Positions 1-7,946 of a stretch of DNA of 64,000 bases are shown in pieces. The translations under genes and the position numbers were made by a program. The DNA comes from Oceanospirillum sp048268485 (GTDB lineage Bacteria > Pseudomonadota > Gammaproteobacteria > Pseudomonadales > Halomonadaceae). The notes under the pieces were generated by a model. The model had not been told where the DNA came from. It saw only the letters and a program-made list of their open reading frames with translations, and did not search any database. Each line of letters starts with the position of its first letter. The stretch's first letter is position 1. The stretch lies in NCBI GenBank assembly GCA_048268485.1, contig JBLWVL010000002.1:62001-126000 (forward strand), read 5' to 3'.

Positions 1-2
1 AA

Positions 3-734
3 AGAGAGGATAACCGAAAGCATCTGGTTACCCGTCAAGCTAGTATTTTTGCTGTACTCCGCTCACTACAAAAGCATCGATCCCCTCTTACCATTGTTTT
101 TCAGGGCCATAACAACCAGAGCTTTACAAGTATTGTTCTGAAAGTTGACCTGGAAGGTGGCTATTTCATCCTGGATGAAATAGCACCACCGAGTGGCCAT
201 AAAAGAGCTCTGGAGGGAGGAGTTTTTAGTATTCAGGCAAACGATAAAGGCGTTCAAGTCGTATTCGGGAATAATACAGTCGTTGGTGCCGGACGTAATG
301 AAGGAGCCGCTATCTATAAAGTCTCAATGCCTAAGCAGCTACTTTATAAACAGCGCCGCGATGCCTATCGTGCTCATATTGCCATTGCTGATCAGGAAGA
401 TATTCAGCTTATCTCGTACAAGCGCCAAAAACCTCTGGTTGGCAAAATCATTGATATCTCTTCAACTGGTTGCAAAGTCGAATTCCCCTACCTGGTCGAG
501 CCAGCCTTTGAGGATATGGAAGTATTCGATGAGGTGAGCTTTGACTTGCCAGAAGCTGAGTTTGATACTTCGGTACTCTGCGCGGCAGAAGCCCGGCGGG
601 CAGTTTATTTTGAAGATAAAAAAACAACCCAGTGCGGCTTCCAGTTTCTGAATCCGGATGGACGAAATCAAAGAGAGATTGATCGCTTTGTTGCCTACCT
701 ACAGCGAGAAGCACGCCGCAAAGGCCTCGAATAA
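3..734 (+). CDS. PilZ-domain c-di-GMP effector, YcgR-like (5' end outside window)
   Basis: The reading frame is open from the left edge to the TAA at 732-734, so the true start lies outside the window. The first Met in view (327) falls between two domains and is not taken as the start. The N-terminal part (about 110 residues visible) looks like the YcgR/PilZN regulator domain. The C-terminal part is a PilZ domain with an RxxxR motif (QRRDAYR, codons starting near 348) and a D-x-S-x-x-G motif (DISSTG, near 459), which together bind cyclic di-GMP. YcgR-type proteins act as flagellar brakes or as effectors of c-di-GMP at the motor. The stop is 9 bases from the stop of the convergent glycosyltransferase. 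The domain calls come from motifs; the exact role is inferred. Confidence 0.8.
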   Translation, partial: REDNRKHLVTRQASIFAVLRSLQKHRSPLTIVFQGHNNQSFTSIVLKVDLEGGYFILDEIAPPSGHKRALEGGVFSIQANDKGVQVVFGNNTVVGAGRNEGAAIYKVSMPKQLLYKQRRDAYRAHIAIADQEDIQLISYKRQKPLVGKIIDISSTGCKVEFPYLVEPAFEDMEVFDEVSFDLPEAEFDTSVLCAAEARRAVYFEDKKTTQCGFQFLNPDGRNQREIDRFVAYLQREARRKGLE

Positions 735-743
735 AGCCTGATA

Positions 744-1385
744 TCAGGTGGTATCATCCTGCTGATATTGCCAGCGGCGCCAGCGGGATACATCCTCAGG
801 ATAATCCACATCCCAAAGCTCCGGTAACAGCTTCACTTGCAGACCTAAACAGGCAGCATTTGATAATGTTTCTGACAGAACCGTTTTACTTCCCCAGTTG
901 ACCTGATCAAACAAAGCATCCGGCAGCCTGCTACTGCACCCAATTAGTACATACCCTCCATCTTCCGCCGGGTTCAGAACTAAACCGCACTCATTATCCA
1001 GTGCAGAGAAAGCGCTCTTAATAACCCCAGGGGAAAGAAGCGGGCAATCACTACCAACCAAAAGAACCTGCTCAAAGCTTTCAAGCCCTTTATTAAGAGC
1101 TACCAGCATTTTCTGACCAAGATCCCCTTCAACCTGTTGAACAAGGGTAAAACCCTGAGCCTCGAAGGGAGTCAGAAACGGGTGCCTAAGATTACCTGCA
1201 ATATGCAACTGCCGTTCCTCAGCCTCTGAAGCCAGCAACGCTTCGGCAGTAACTGAGACCAACTCACAATGCAAATCAACCGTTTCTGAAGGCTTAAAGC
1301 CACTTAACAATCGTGTTTTTACCTTCCCTTCCACTGGCTCTTTGGCGAACTGAATAATTAACCGTCTTCTTTCTGAACCTTGCAT
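744..1385 (-). CDS. TIGR04282-type glycosyltransferase (DUF2064), arsenosugar cluster
   Basis: A 213-residue protein with the N-terminal pattern of the DUF2064/TIGR04282 family (FAKEPVEGKVKTRL) and a nucleotide-binding LLVGSDCPLL segment, a GT-A-like fold. Members sit beside radical SAM arsenosugar genes and are thought to act as sugar or nucleotidyl transferases; the substrate is not established. It overlaps the upstream glycosyltransferase gene by 28 bases and is the last gene of the arsS transcript. The ATG is preceded by AGGTGATG. The arsenosugar role is inferred from the neighbours. Confidence 0.8.
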   Translation of the reverse strand: MQGSERRRLIIQFAKEPVEGKVKTRLLSGFKPSETVDLHCELVSVTAEALLASEAEERQLHIAGNLRHPFLTPFEAQGFTLVQQVEGDLGQKMLVALNKGLESFEQVLLVGSDCPLLSPGVIKSAFSALDNECGLVLNPAEDGGYVLIGCSSRLPDALFDQVNWGSKTVLSETLSNAACLGLQVKLLPELWDVDYPEDVSRWRRWQYQQDDTT

Positions 1386-2131
1386 AAAGCATCACCTGTG
1401 TTGATATCAGGGCAATTTTCAAATGAAACCTCCCGTACTCTGATATCTGATTTCAATTCATAGCCGGGATAATAAGAGGCAGCAAGAGTTTCAGCCGGAA
1501 TACCCAGAAAATAAGCCAGGCGAAACTGCCACATAAGAAAAATGGTGCGCCACACCCCCTTCTCTTGCCAGCGCCGGGAAGAGGTCCGCACTTTGTTCCT
1601 GATACAAACCGGGGAGGTTATTCTTTTCAGTCGCGTGCTAAGCTCAACATCCTCCATTAAAGGCTGTAATGGGAAACCTCCGACCCGATCAAAAAGGTCA
1701 CGACTGACAAAAATACTCTGATCCCCGGTAGCAATACCTGTTACACGTGATCGAATATTCATCAAGCCAGAGATCACCGGGAACATCCAGTGGCCAGGGG
1801 AAAGGCAAACATCAAAGCGTCCCCAACAGGATTTTCCTTCCAGCGATGACAAAGTGCAAACAGTAGAATCAGGAAGCAAGGTATCCACATGCTGAAACAA
1901 TAGCAGGTCACCCTTTGCCACAGCAGCCCCTGCATTCATCTGTCGGGCACGGCCAGCACCCGACACCAAAACCCGATCAACCCAGGGTGCAACATGGCTT
2001 AGAGTATTATCAGTACTGCCCCCATCCACCAGAATCAACTCATGACCAGACTCACGAAAAGGCTGTAAATGCCTGAGAAAAGACTCAACATTATCCGCCT
2101 CATTCAAAACAGGAATAATCACACTTATCAC
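1358..2131 (-). CDS. TIGR04283-type arsenosugar biosynthesis glycosyltransferase (GT2)
   Basis: About 257 residues. It shows the GT2 start (SVIIPVLNEADN), a DGGSTDNT nucleotide-sugar motif, a QHVDTLLP segment holding the DxD-like position, and a late MEDVELSTR motif typical of family 2 transferases. This matches the TIGR04283 family, which is co-encoded with arsS. The start chosen is a GTG at 2131 with AGG about ten bases upstream; a TTG at 2140 in the same frame is possible. It follows arsS closely (stop at 2146) and overlaps the next gene, so the three genes are very likely one transcript. Confidence 0.82.
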   Translation of the reverse strand: MISVIIPVLNEADNVESFLRHLQPFRESGHELILVDGGSTDNTLSHVAPWVDRVLVSGAGRARQMNAGAAVAKGDLLLFQHVDTLLPDSTVCTLSSLEGKSCWGRFDVCLSPGHWMFPVISGLMNIRSRVTGIATGDQSIFVSRDLFDRVGGFPLQPLMEDVELSTRLKRITSPVCIRNKVRTSSRRWQEKGVWRTIFLMWQFRLAYFLGIPAETLAASYYPGYELKSDIRVREVSFENCPDINTGDALCKVQKEDG

Positions 2132-2145
2132 GTTAGTCAAACCTG

Positions 2146-3111
2146 CTAATCACCAAGAGCACCACCACAGCTACTCCCCTGGCCGGCAGTGCAGCCATAG
2201 CAATGCTCACCAATGAAAACCTCATCACCCTCCAGATCCTCATTCAAAAGATCCGCCAGGTATGTTTCCTTTCGATCCGAGGCAATCAAAGGCATCTCTA
2301 ACATCTGGTTAAAATCACAATCATAAACCCGCCCCTGCCAGTCAATACTGATCAGGCTACGACACATCAGACCCGCAAGGTTTTGCTCAGAAAAGTTATC
2401 CTTCAGCAGCTGCATATAGTCAGCAAACTGGCCTTTGGAAAGCAGCATACTGCCAAAACGACTAATCGGCATATTCGTGATCGTCAGTAGCTCATTGAAA
2501 ACAATGCCATGGGACTCTTTCAGCTCACGTTGATAATCAGCCTGTAAACCAGCTTGTGCAGGGGGTAGAAATGGTCCCCCGGGGTTATAAACAAGGTTCA
2601 GACTCAGGCCGCTCCCAGGCATGCCAAAGCCCAGTTTATTCAGCTTTTGCAATGCTATGATGCTCTCAGCAAATACCCCTTTGCCCCTTTGCTGCTCCAC
2701 ATTCTGTTCAGAGTAACAAGGCAAGGATGCAGTAACCACCACCTTTTGATCCGCCAAAAACTGCGCCAAATCCTCATAGCCAGGCTCATTCAGAATGGTC
2801 AGGTTGCAACGATCAATCACCTCGACACCACGCTTACGCGCCTCTGTGACCAGATAACGAAATTCGGGATTCATTTCCGGGGCACCACCTGTCAGATCGA
2901 GCACCTTGATTCCCTGACGGTCGATAAACTCAAGTACCTGATCAATGGACTCACGGCTCATCAGCTCAGTTCTTTTCGGCCCGGCATTCACATGACAATG
3001 CACACAACTCAAATTGCACAGATAACCCAAATTAACCTGCAGAATAGAAAGTTTCCCTCGGAAAATTCTTGGGAAATCAGTCTGTTCCAGAAGGGGGCGG
3101 GTATCAAGCAT
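2146..3111 (-). CDS. arsS: Arsenosugar biosynthesis radical SAM protein ArsS
   Basis: A 321-residue radical SAM protein. The iron-sulfur signature CNLSCVHC gives Cys32, Cys36 and Cys39, followed by the LDLTGGAPEMNPEFR motif (GGAPE being the glycine-rich SAM-binding strand). The C-terminus has a Cys cluster (HCYGCTAGQGSSCGG) typical of ArsS/TIGR04167, likely binding a second cluster. ArsS enzymes are linked to adding the 5'-deoxyadenosyl group to methylated arsenic on the way to arsenosugars. The ATG follows GAGGATC. It heads the cluster with the two glycosyltransferases downstream. No arsM methyltransferase is visible in the window, so methylated arsenic would have to come from elsewhere. Confidence 0.85.
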   Translation of the reverse strand: MLDTRPLLEQTDFPRIFRGKLSILQVNLGYLCNLSCVHCHVNAGPKRTELMSRESIDQVLEFIDRQGIKVLDLTGGAPEMNPEFRYLVTEARKRGVEVIDRCNLTILNEPGYEDLAQFLADQKVVVTASLPCYSEQNVEQQRGKGVFAESIIALQKLNKLGFGMPGSGLSLNLVYNPGGPFLPPAQAGLQADYQRELKESHGIVFNELLTITNMPISRFGSMLLSKGQFADYMQLLKDNFSEQNLAGLMCRSLISIDWQGRVYDCDFNQMLEMPLIASDRKETYLADLLNEDLEGDEVFIGEHCYGCTAGQGSSCGGALGD

Positions 3112-3125
3112 GATAGATCCTCTAT

Positions 3126-3154
3126 TTGGTTTTTTGTCGCGAACTGATTATAAT
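3126..3154 (+). promoter_or_regulatory. Sigma-70-type promoter of tRNA-Arg
   Basis: A perfect TATAAT lies at 3149-3154, with TTGGTT 17 bases upstream as a weak -35. A G/C-rich stretch (GCCCGCC) follows at once; such discriminators are typical of stable-RNA promoters under stringent control. The tRNA starts 21 bases downstream of the -10 box. Confidence 0.6.
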
Positions 3155-3175
3155 GCCCGCCTGTTAGTAATGATC

Positions 3176-3252
3176 GCCTCAATAGCTCAGCTGGATAGAG
3201 CGTCCCCCTCCTAAGGGGAAGGCCGCAGGTTCGACTCCTGCTTGGGGCACCA
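3176..3252 (+). tRNA. tRNA-Arg, anticodon CCT
   Basis: A 77-base cloverleaf. The acceptor stem GCCTCAA pairs with TTGGGGC (one G-T pair). The D arm is GCTCAGCTGGATAGAGC. The anticodon stem TCCCC/GGGGA encloses the loop CTCCTAA, giving anticodon CCT (reads AGG). The T arm contains GGTTCGACTCC, and CCA is encoded at 3250-3252. Folded by eye. Confidence 0.95.
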
Positions 3253-3663
3253 TTTAACGCTTTAAAATCAACACGTTACGCACACCATCTAAACTATTCG
3301 AATCCTGTTTTCTGCTCCATGTACAGCATAGATACATAGCAGAGCAAACAGAGACCTCCCAAGCTAAACATTGTTCCTTATTGAATACGATCAATACGTC
3401 CCTGTTGGATTCAATTCTATCGACGGCCAAAAGATGTAAATCTATTGTTAGAATAAAAAGTTAGCTGCTACTAACCAGCTAGAGGCTACTATAAAAGGCG
3501 AGTTATAAGGCCCGCTTAGTATCTGCGGGCATTTTGCTGATAATGGCAGATTTCAAAATACTCCGACACTCCCCATAAACAAAAAAACCCAGGCCAGTAT
3601 TCACTGGTCTGGGCTTCTCTTTTATTCACTGGTCTATATTGGCGTAACAGCCACAACTGAAAC
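3253..3663. other. Intergenic region with no recognised gene
   Basis: About 410 bases between the tRNA-Arg and the arsR stop. No open frame resembles a known protein. A small hairpin (GCCCGC 3510-3515 with GCGGGC 3525-3530) is not followed by a strong T run. The clear structure is the terminator at 3588-3623. The stretch is A+T-richer than its neighbours. Confidence 0.5.
3581..3623 (-). terminator. Rho-independent terminator of the permease–arsR operon
   Basis: An 11-bp stem (3588-3598 with 3603-3613, one G-T pair) closes a 4-base loop. On the minus strand it is followed by seven T residues (the A run at 3581-3587), as expected for the end of the arsR transcript. On the plus strand a weaker T-rich tail also follows. 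Confidence 0.85.
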
Positions 3664-4083
3664 CTATTTATCGCGCTCTGCAACAGCAGTATCAGCAATT
3701 TTCCTTAGCCATTCCTCGCTGTTTGGGCCAACAACACACTCATTATTTTCCCGCATGGCTAAACGCAGGACACAGCGGGAAGAGACTTCAGCAAAATTTT
3801 CCTCAGGAAGTGTACGCACCGACTCAACCAAGGCGACCCAATGAGGCTGATCTTGCTGCGCTAACGTGTAGTAAACCCACTTGCCGCTTTTTTGCTGAGT
3901 CAGCAAACCGGATTTATATAGCATTTTCAGATTGCGGGACACGTTATACTGCGTCTCCCCGGTCACATCCATCGCCTCTGCAACGGTAACACGCTGATCT
4001 ACATGTATCAGTAACCAAAAAAGACGCAATCTATGGGGTTCTGCAAGAGCTTTTAAAGCGTCTATATATTGTTCATTATTCAT
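3664..4083 (-). CDS. ArsR/SmtB-family metal(loid)-responsive repressor
   Basis: A 139-residue winged-helix repressor: helix-turn-helix around residues 33-60 (VAEAMDV…YNVSRNLKML) and wing KSGKWVYYTL. The classical ArsR alpha-3 motif ELCVCDL is absent. The only cysteines are Cys104 and Cys116 in the C-terminal helix region, so sensing, if by thiols, must use a C-terminal site as in some arsenite sensors. ATG at 4083 is used because the preceding TTG (4086) has no better signal; it overlaps the small membrane gene by 8 bases. Last gene of the permease operon, which it probably autoregulates. The ligand (arsenic species or other metal) is inferred only. Confidence 0.85.
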   Translation of the reverse strand: MNNEQYIDALKALAEPHRLRLFWLLIHVDQRVTVAEAMDVTGETQYNVSRNLKMLYKSGLLTQQKSGKWVYYTLAQQDQPHWVALVESVRTLPEENFAEVSSRCVLRLAMRENNECVVGPNSEEWLRKIADTAVAERDK

Positions 4084-4387
4084 CAATTCTGCTTTTTTTC
4101 TTTAGGCTTAAAGCCATTATAGCGACTCCGATCAGGAAAACGATACCCGAATGGGTCCCATGAAAAATAAGCGTTGACCGGTCTGCTCCGGATAAAAAGT
4201 AGTACCAGAAAATCGGGCAAAAAATACCAAGCAAGGCGATCTGGCGACCTGCTTTAGCCTGCTCAGACAGGTCACCACCTTTAATCAGGATCTGAACAAT
4301 CTGATAGAGGTAGTGATACGCACACCATTTCATCAGTTTTCCAGCAGATCTCTTTAGGCTCGATACCGACTTTTCTGTTTTTAACAT
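4076..4387 (-). CDS. Small membrane protein of unknown function in arsR operon
   Basis: 103 residues, not recognised. The N-terminal 40 residues are basic and amphipathic with one Cys. Two hydrophobic segments follow (about residues 48-66 and 76-94), joined by a short loop with a His pair (FHGTHSG), and the C-terminus is basic (LKKKSR). It lies 34 bases after the permease and overlaps arsR, so it is co-transcribed. An accessory role in metal or arsenical export is suggested only by position. ATG is preceded by GGAGGT. Confidence 0.65.
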   Translation of the reverse strand: MLKTEKSVSSLKRSAGKLMKWCAYHYLYQIVQILIKGGDLSEQAKAGRQIALLGIFCPIFWYYFLSGADRSTLIFHGTHSGIVFLIGVAIMALSLKKKSRIDE

Positions 4388-4421
4388 ACAACCTCCGGAG
4401 CAGAATCAGGCTGGTGCGCCC

Positions 4422-5480
4422 CTAGATTACATATTGAAAGAGTAGACCGCCGATAATTGCAGTGGTTAATACAATCATAACAAAAGCAATTACCGCCTTG
4501 GGTTTAAGTACAGCGGATACCAGTGCAATTTCAGGCAGACTGGCCCCTGTTCCACCAATAATAAGCGCCATAGCTGGCCCCATACCCATGCCTTTGACAA
4601 TCAGGACATTTAGCAGCGGGATCGCCATCTCGATGCGCAGATACAGGGGAACCCCAATAACAGCCGCGATAATGATAGATAGTACATTGTCACCGCCAAC
4701 ATATTTCTCCACCAGTTCCGACGACAAATAAGCTGCCGATAAGCCACTGATTAGTGCACCAAGCAAAACATAAGGCATGATTTTTTTAAACAACGCCATG
4801 GCAAAGCGAAGTGCATTCTGAGCTTTGCTTGACTCAGCACCCGCAGGAGCTGTTCCGCATATAGCCGTAGAGTGAGCACCACATAGATCCACTGCTGCTG
4901 CATCATTCGCTACCTTAGCCATAGGTTGAGTTTCACAGGCCGATACCGGTTGAGCACCACAATCTGATACGGGCTTAACATCACCACAGCCTGAAACCGG
5001 CGCCGCTGCGGAACAGGCAGGAGGTGCCTTTCCGCCTTCCAACTCGTCCCCACGTTTTATCTCATTTTTCCAGGGTGTTTTGGTAATAATCCAGCCGCCA
5101 ACAACAGCTGCAATAAATGTGATCGCAAGATATATCGAGGTTACTTTTAACCCGAAAGTGGCATATATCATCGCCAGCACAACAAAGTTACATAAAGGTG
5201 CTGAGATCAAAAAGCTCAGAACAGTACCCAAAGAAACCCCCATGGTCGCCATCCCCATAGTCACCGGCACAACGGAGGCACTACAAAAAGGGGTTAACAT
5301 CCCGATAAGAGCACCAATCAAGGGCCCCTGTTTCTCATGTTTTGTAAGCTTCTTCTGCAGCTTATCCTGAGGGGTATATTCCCTCATAAAGCCTGTTAAA
5401 ACGGAAACTGCTGCAATCACAATGGCAAGTGCGCCACCGACATGCAGAAATTCGTTTAGTGCAATCGTAAGTTTATCCAT
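4422..5480 (-). CDS. COG0701/DUF318 permease, ArsP-like, with Cys-rich loop
   Basis: A 352-residue inner-membrane protein of the DUF318 permease family (ArsP and relatives). The family motif TPFCSASVVP occurs near residue 60, and the second half repeats the fold, with eight or more predicted membrane spans. Between the halves, about residues 150-215, is a hydrophilic loop with six cysteines, partly in the repeating pattern PVS-x-C, followed by CGAHSTAIC. Such loops suggest soft-metal binding. ArsP members export trivalent organoarsenicals; other DUF318 members are tied to Cu/Zn export. The arsR downstream and the arsS cluster nearby favour an arsenic role, but that is inference. Confidence 0.8.
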   Translation of the reverse strand: MDKLTIALNEFLHVGGALAIVIAAVSVLTGFMREYTPQDKLQKKLTKHEKQGPLIGALIGMLTPFCSASVVPVTMGMATMGVSLGTVLSFLISAPLCNFVVLAMIYATFGLKVTSIYLAITFIAAVVGGWIITKTPWKNEIKRGDELEGGKAPPACSAAAPVSGCGDVKPVSDCGAQPVSACETQPMAKVANDAAAVDLCGAHSTAICGTAPAGAESSKAQNALRFAMALFKKIMPYVLLGALISGLSAAYLSSELVEKYVGGDNVLSIIIAAVIGVPLYLRIEMAIPLLNVLIVKGMGMGPAMALIIGGTGASLPEIALVSAVLKPKAVIAFVMIVLTTAIIGGLLFQYVI

Positions 5481-5537
5481 GCTCTCCCAACCATCTTATT
5501 CAGTTGTTAAACGTCAAATTATGGGAGTAATATATTC

Positions 5538-5570
5538 ATAAAAGCACAATCATGCAAGTGTTTATTTTAT
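5538..5570. promoter_or_regulatory. AT-rich imperfect dyad, possible ArsR operator
   Basis: ATAAAAGCAC (5538-5547) faces GTGTTTATTTTAT (5558-5570) across a CATG centre. ArsR/SmtB repressors bind AT-rich imperfect dyads of this kind just upstream of the genes they control. It lies 58 bases upstream of the permease start and also upstream of the divergent cyclase. Not verified. Confidence 0.3.
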
Positions 5571-5659
5571 AAAAGCGATATAAATTATGGATGATTGCAG
5601 ATTTTACCGGCATGTTTATGCGATAATGAACCGAACACTTTCTGCAGAAAAGGATTCTC

Positions 5660-6838
5660 GTGTCAAAGCAGTGTATATTCCGGACGAATACTTTCAGGTG
5701 TTTGGTCGCTCTTTTGCTCTACATTTTGCCGCTATCAGAGCTAACAGTATTGGCAGCAGGTATGGCCGTATCAGATACTGATACGGTTAAAGAAGTACCT
5801 TCTGTTTATCAGACATATCTGCATTGGATGTTTTTTGTAACAGCCCTGATTGTCGTAGTCGTTTACTGGAATCGCCGCCTCTCCACAGAGATCGAAACCC
5901 GAAAAACAGCCAATCACCTGGCGCAATCGTATCTGGGAATCATCAATCGCTATGTAATCACTTCACGCACTGACCTAAACGGTATCATTATTGATGTCAG
6001 CAAGGCCTTCTGCGATATTTCTGGCTACTCTAGGGATGAGTTAATCGGTCATCGTCATGGTGTTGTTCGCCACCCTCAAACGGATAACAAAGTCTATCAG
6101 GAGCTTTGGGAAACATTAGGTAAGGATAGAAGCTGGGTCGGTGAAATGTGTAACCGCCGCAAAGATGGCACAACTTATTGGGTATCAGCAACCATAACTG
6201 CAGACTACGATCAGCATGGGAAAAAAGTCGGTTATATCGCCGTTCATCAGGATATAACCGATCACAGGGTTGTCCGCGAGCTGTCTTTGCGTGATCCGTT
6301 GACCGGCCTGTACAACCGCCGTCATTTTAATGAGCTATTTAATAAATTCCTGTCATGCAAATTACATCATGAATCTCAGGCTGGGTTGGTTTTAATCGAC
6401 ATAGACCACTTTAAGAAATTTAATGACACCTACGGACATCAAAAAGGGGATACAGCCCTGGCCCAAGTTGCCTTCTGTCTTGAAGAGGTTTGTATTCACC
6501 TGAATAAAGACACGCCTTCAGCTCAGGCCCATGCCTTTCGTTTAGGTGGTGAAGAATTCGCTCTTATTGCTTTAATGGATGAGAGGAAAACGGAAGACAT
6601 TGCAGAAATGATCCGGCAACAGGTATTCGATCTACAGCTTGAGCATGTGAACAATGAGGATTTCGGCGTGATGACCTGCTCCCTTGGCTGCTATAACTTC
6701 AGAGTTAATTCCGAGCATAGCAGCGAGGCCGATGAGCTGTTCCGTATCACCGACCAAGCGCTTTATCGTGCGAAAGAGCAAGGCCGGAATCAGTGCCAGT
6801 CAGCAAACAATCAAACTGCAGATGTTGAGCTGTTCTGA
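5660..6838 (+). CDS. Membrane-bound PAS–GGDEF diguanylate cyclase
   Basis: 392 residues. Two N-terminal hydrophobic segments (about 13-34 and 53-70) flank a short periplasmic loop; a PAS domain follows (about 88-205, with NRRKDGTTYWVSAT); then a GGDEF domain (about 210-380) starting DPLTGLYNRRHF with DIDHFKKFNDTYGH and the active-site motif RLGGEEF. It should make cyclic di-GMP from two GTP. The RxxD inhibitory site expected upstream of the GGEEF is missing. The GTG start has AAGGAT five bases before it. It is divergent from the permease operon; nearby effectors include the PilZ protein at the left edge. Confidence 0.9.
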   Translation: MSKQCIFRTNTFRCLVALLLYILPLSELTVLAAGMAVSDTDTVKEVPSVYQTYLHWMFFVTALIVVVVYWNRRLSTEIETRKTANHLAQSYLGIINRYVITSRTDLNGIIIDVSKAFCDISGYSRDELIGHRHGVVRHPQTDNKVYQELWETLGKDRSWVGEMCNRRKDGTTYWVSATITADYDQHGKKVGYIAVHQDITDHRVVRELSLRDPLTGLYNRRHFNELFNKFLSCKLHHESQAGLVLIDIDHFKKFNDTYGHQKGDTALAQVAFCLEEVCIHLNKDTPSAQAHAFRLGGEEFALIALMDERKTEDIAEMIRQQVFDLQLEHVNNEDFGVMTCSLGCYNFRVNSEHSSEADELFRITDQALYRAKEQGRNQCQSANNQTADVELF

Positions 6839-6852
6839 ATATCGATCTGCTC

Positions 6853-7938
6853 TCAAACCTCTTCCTTTTCCGGCTCGGAGGCATCGACAGCCCGGGGCCA
6901 GGCATAAAGAATCGCCTTAAGTAGTGTTGCCAGCGGAATTGCGAAAAATATCCCCCAGAACCCCCAGATACCGCCAAAAGCCAGCACTGCCACAATAATC
7001 GCGACCGGATGCAGGTTTACCGCTTCAGAGAACAGTAAGGGAACCAGTACATTGCCATCCAGTGCCTGAATTACGCCGTAAACCATCAGCATATAAAAGA
7101 AGGTATCGTTCAGACCAAACTGAAACATGCCAATCAATACCACAGGTACTGTTACTACAGCAGCACCAATGTAGGGGACTAATACAGATAAGCCAACCAG
7201 GACGGCTAAAAGGGCAGAATACTGCACACCAAAAGAGATTAAACCTATGTAGGTTGCAACCCCCACAATCGCAATCTCAATAAATTTACCCCGAATATAA
7301 TTCGCAAGCTGCTGATCCATCTCACGCCAGATACCCGTCATAAAAACCCGTTTTTCCGGCAGATGGCTGACAAACCAGTTGATCAGAAGATCCCTGTCTT
7401 TCAACAAAAAGAAGACCAGAATAGGTACCAGAACCAGATAAATCATCAGACCAAACAGATTCGGTACAGAAGAGAGAGAAAGCGAAACCAGCTTTTGCCC
7501 CACCAGTCCAATCTCACCTGCCGCAACACCTATCAGCTCCTGCATCTGTCCCTGACTGATCAGGTTAGGGTATTGCTCCGGTAACAGAAGCAGTAGCTGC
7601 TGCCCTGCAGTCACCATACCCGGAAGCTCATCAATCAGAGTCATTAGCTGTCGCCAGACAAGGGGAAAAACCACCAGAACCAAGGCTGAAAGCAGGCTGA
7701 CGAAGATAAGAAAGACTAAAACGACAGCCAGCTGAAAAGGTACGTGCACCTCTTCAAGTTTCCTTACAACTCCCGCTAACAGATAGGCTAAAACAACACT
7801 GGACAAAAAAGGCGCCAGCATGGCTCCCATAAAAATTACAATACTGAAACCACCGATCAGCAGCAGAAAGAAAATAACCGCTTCTTCATCCGAAAAATAT
7901 CGTTGAGCCCAGTATCGGGCCACATCTTTCATTGCCAT
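6853..7938 (-). CDS. perM: AI-2E family transporter, PerM-like
   Basis: A 361-residue inner-membrane protein of the PerM/UPF0118 family. Hydrophobic segments run at about 23-65, 80-105, 165-190 and 220-345, with the family features LAYLLAGVVRKLE near the N-terminus and a late GGIWGFWGIFFAIPLAT. Substrates differ across the family (autoinducer-2 export, Na+/H+ exchange) and cannot be told from sequence. The gene follows tusA by 8 bases, and the perM/tusA/M48 peptidase grouping matches the order seen in Pseudomonas, so the name perM is by context. Confidence 0.85.
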   Translation of the reverse strand: MAMKDVARYWAQRYFSDEEAVIFFLLLIGGFSIVIFMGAMLAPFLSSVVLAYLLAGVVRKLEEVHVPFQLAVVLVFLIFVSLLSALVLVVFPLVWRQLMTLIDELPGMVTAGQQLLLLLPEQYPNLISQGQMQELIGVAAGEIGLVGQKLVSLSLSSVPNLFGLMIYLVLVPILVFFLLKDRDLLINWFVSHLPEKRVFMTGIWREMDQQLANYIRGKFIEIAIVGVATYIGLISFGVQYSALLAVLVGLSVLVPYIGAAVVTVPVVLIGMFQFGLNDTFFYMLMVYGVIQALDGNVLVPLLFSEAVNLHPVAIIVAVLAFGGIWGFWGIFFAIPLATLLKAILYAWPRAVDASEPEKEEV

Positions 7939-7946
7939 GGCGCTAC

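Noticed and set aside
737..748. Palindrome CCTGATATCAGG between the PilZ gene and the glycosyltransferase
   Set aside because: It spans two stop codons and has no T run; too short to call as a terminator or operator.
3510..3530. Small GCCCGC/GCGGGC hairpin as a terminator
   Set aside because: Only a weak T tail follows and no gene ends close by; the strong terminator is 60 bases further on.
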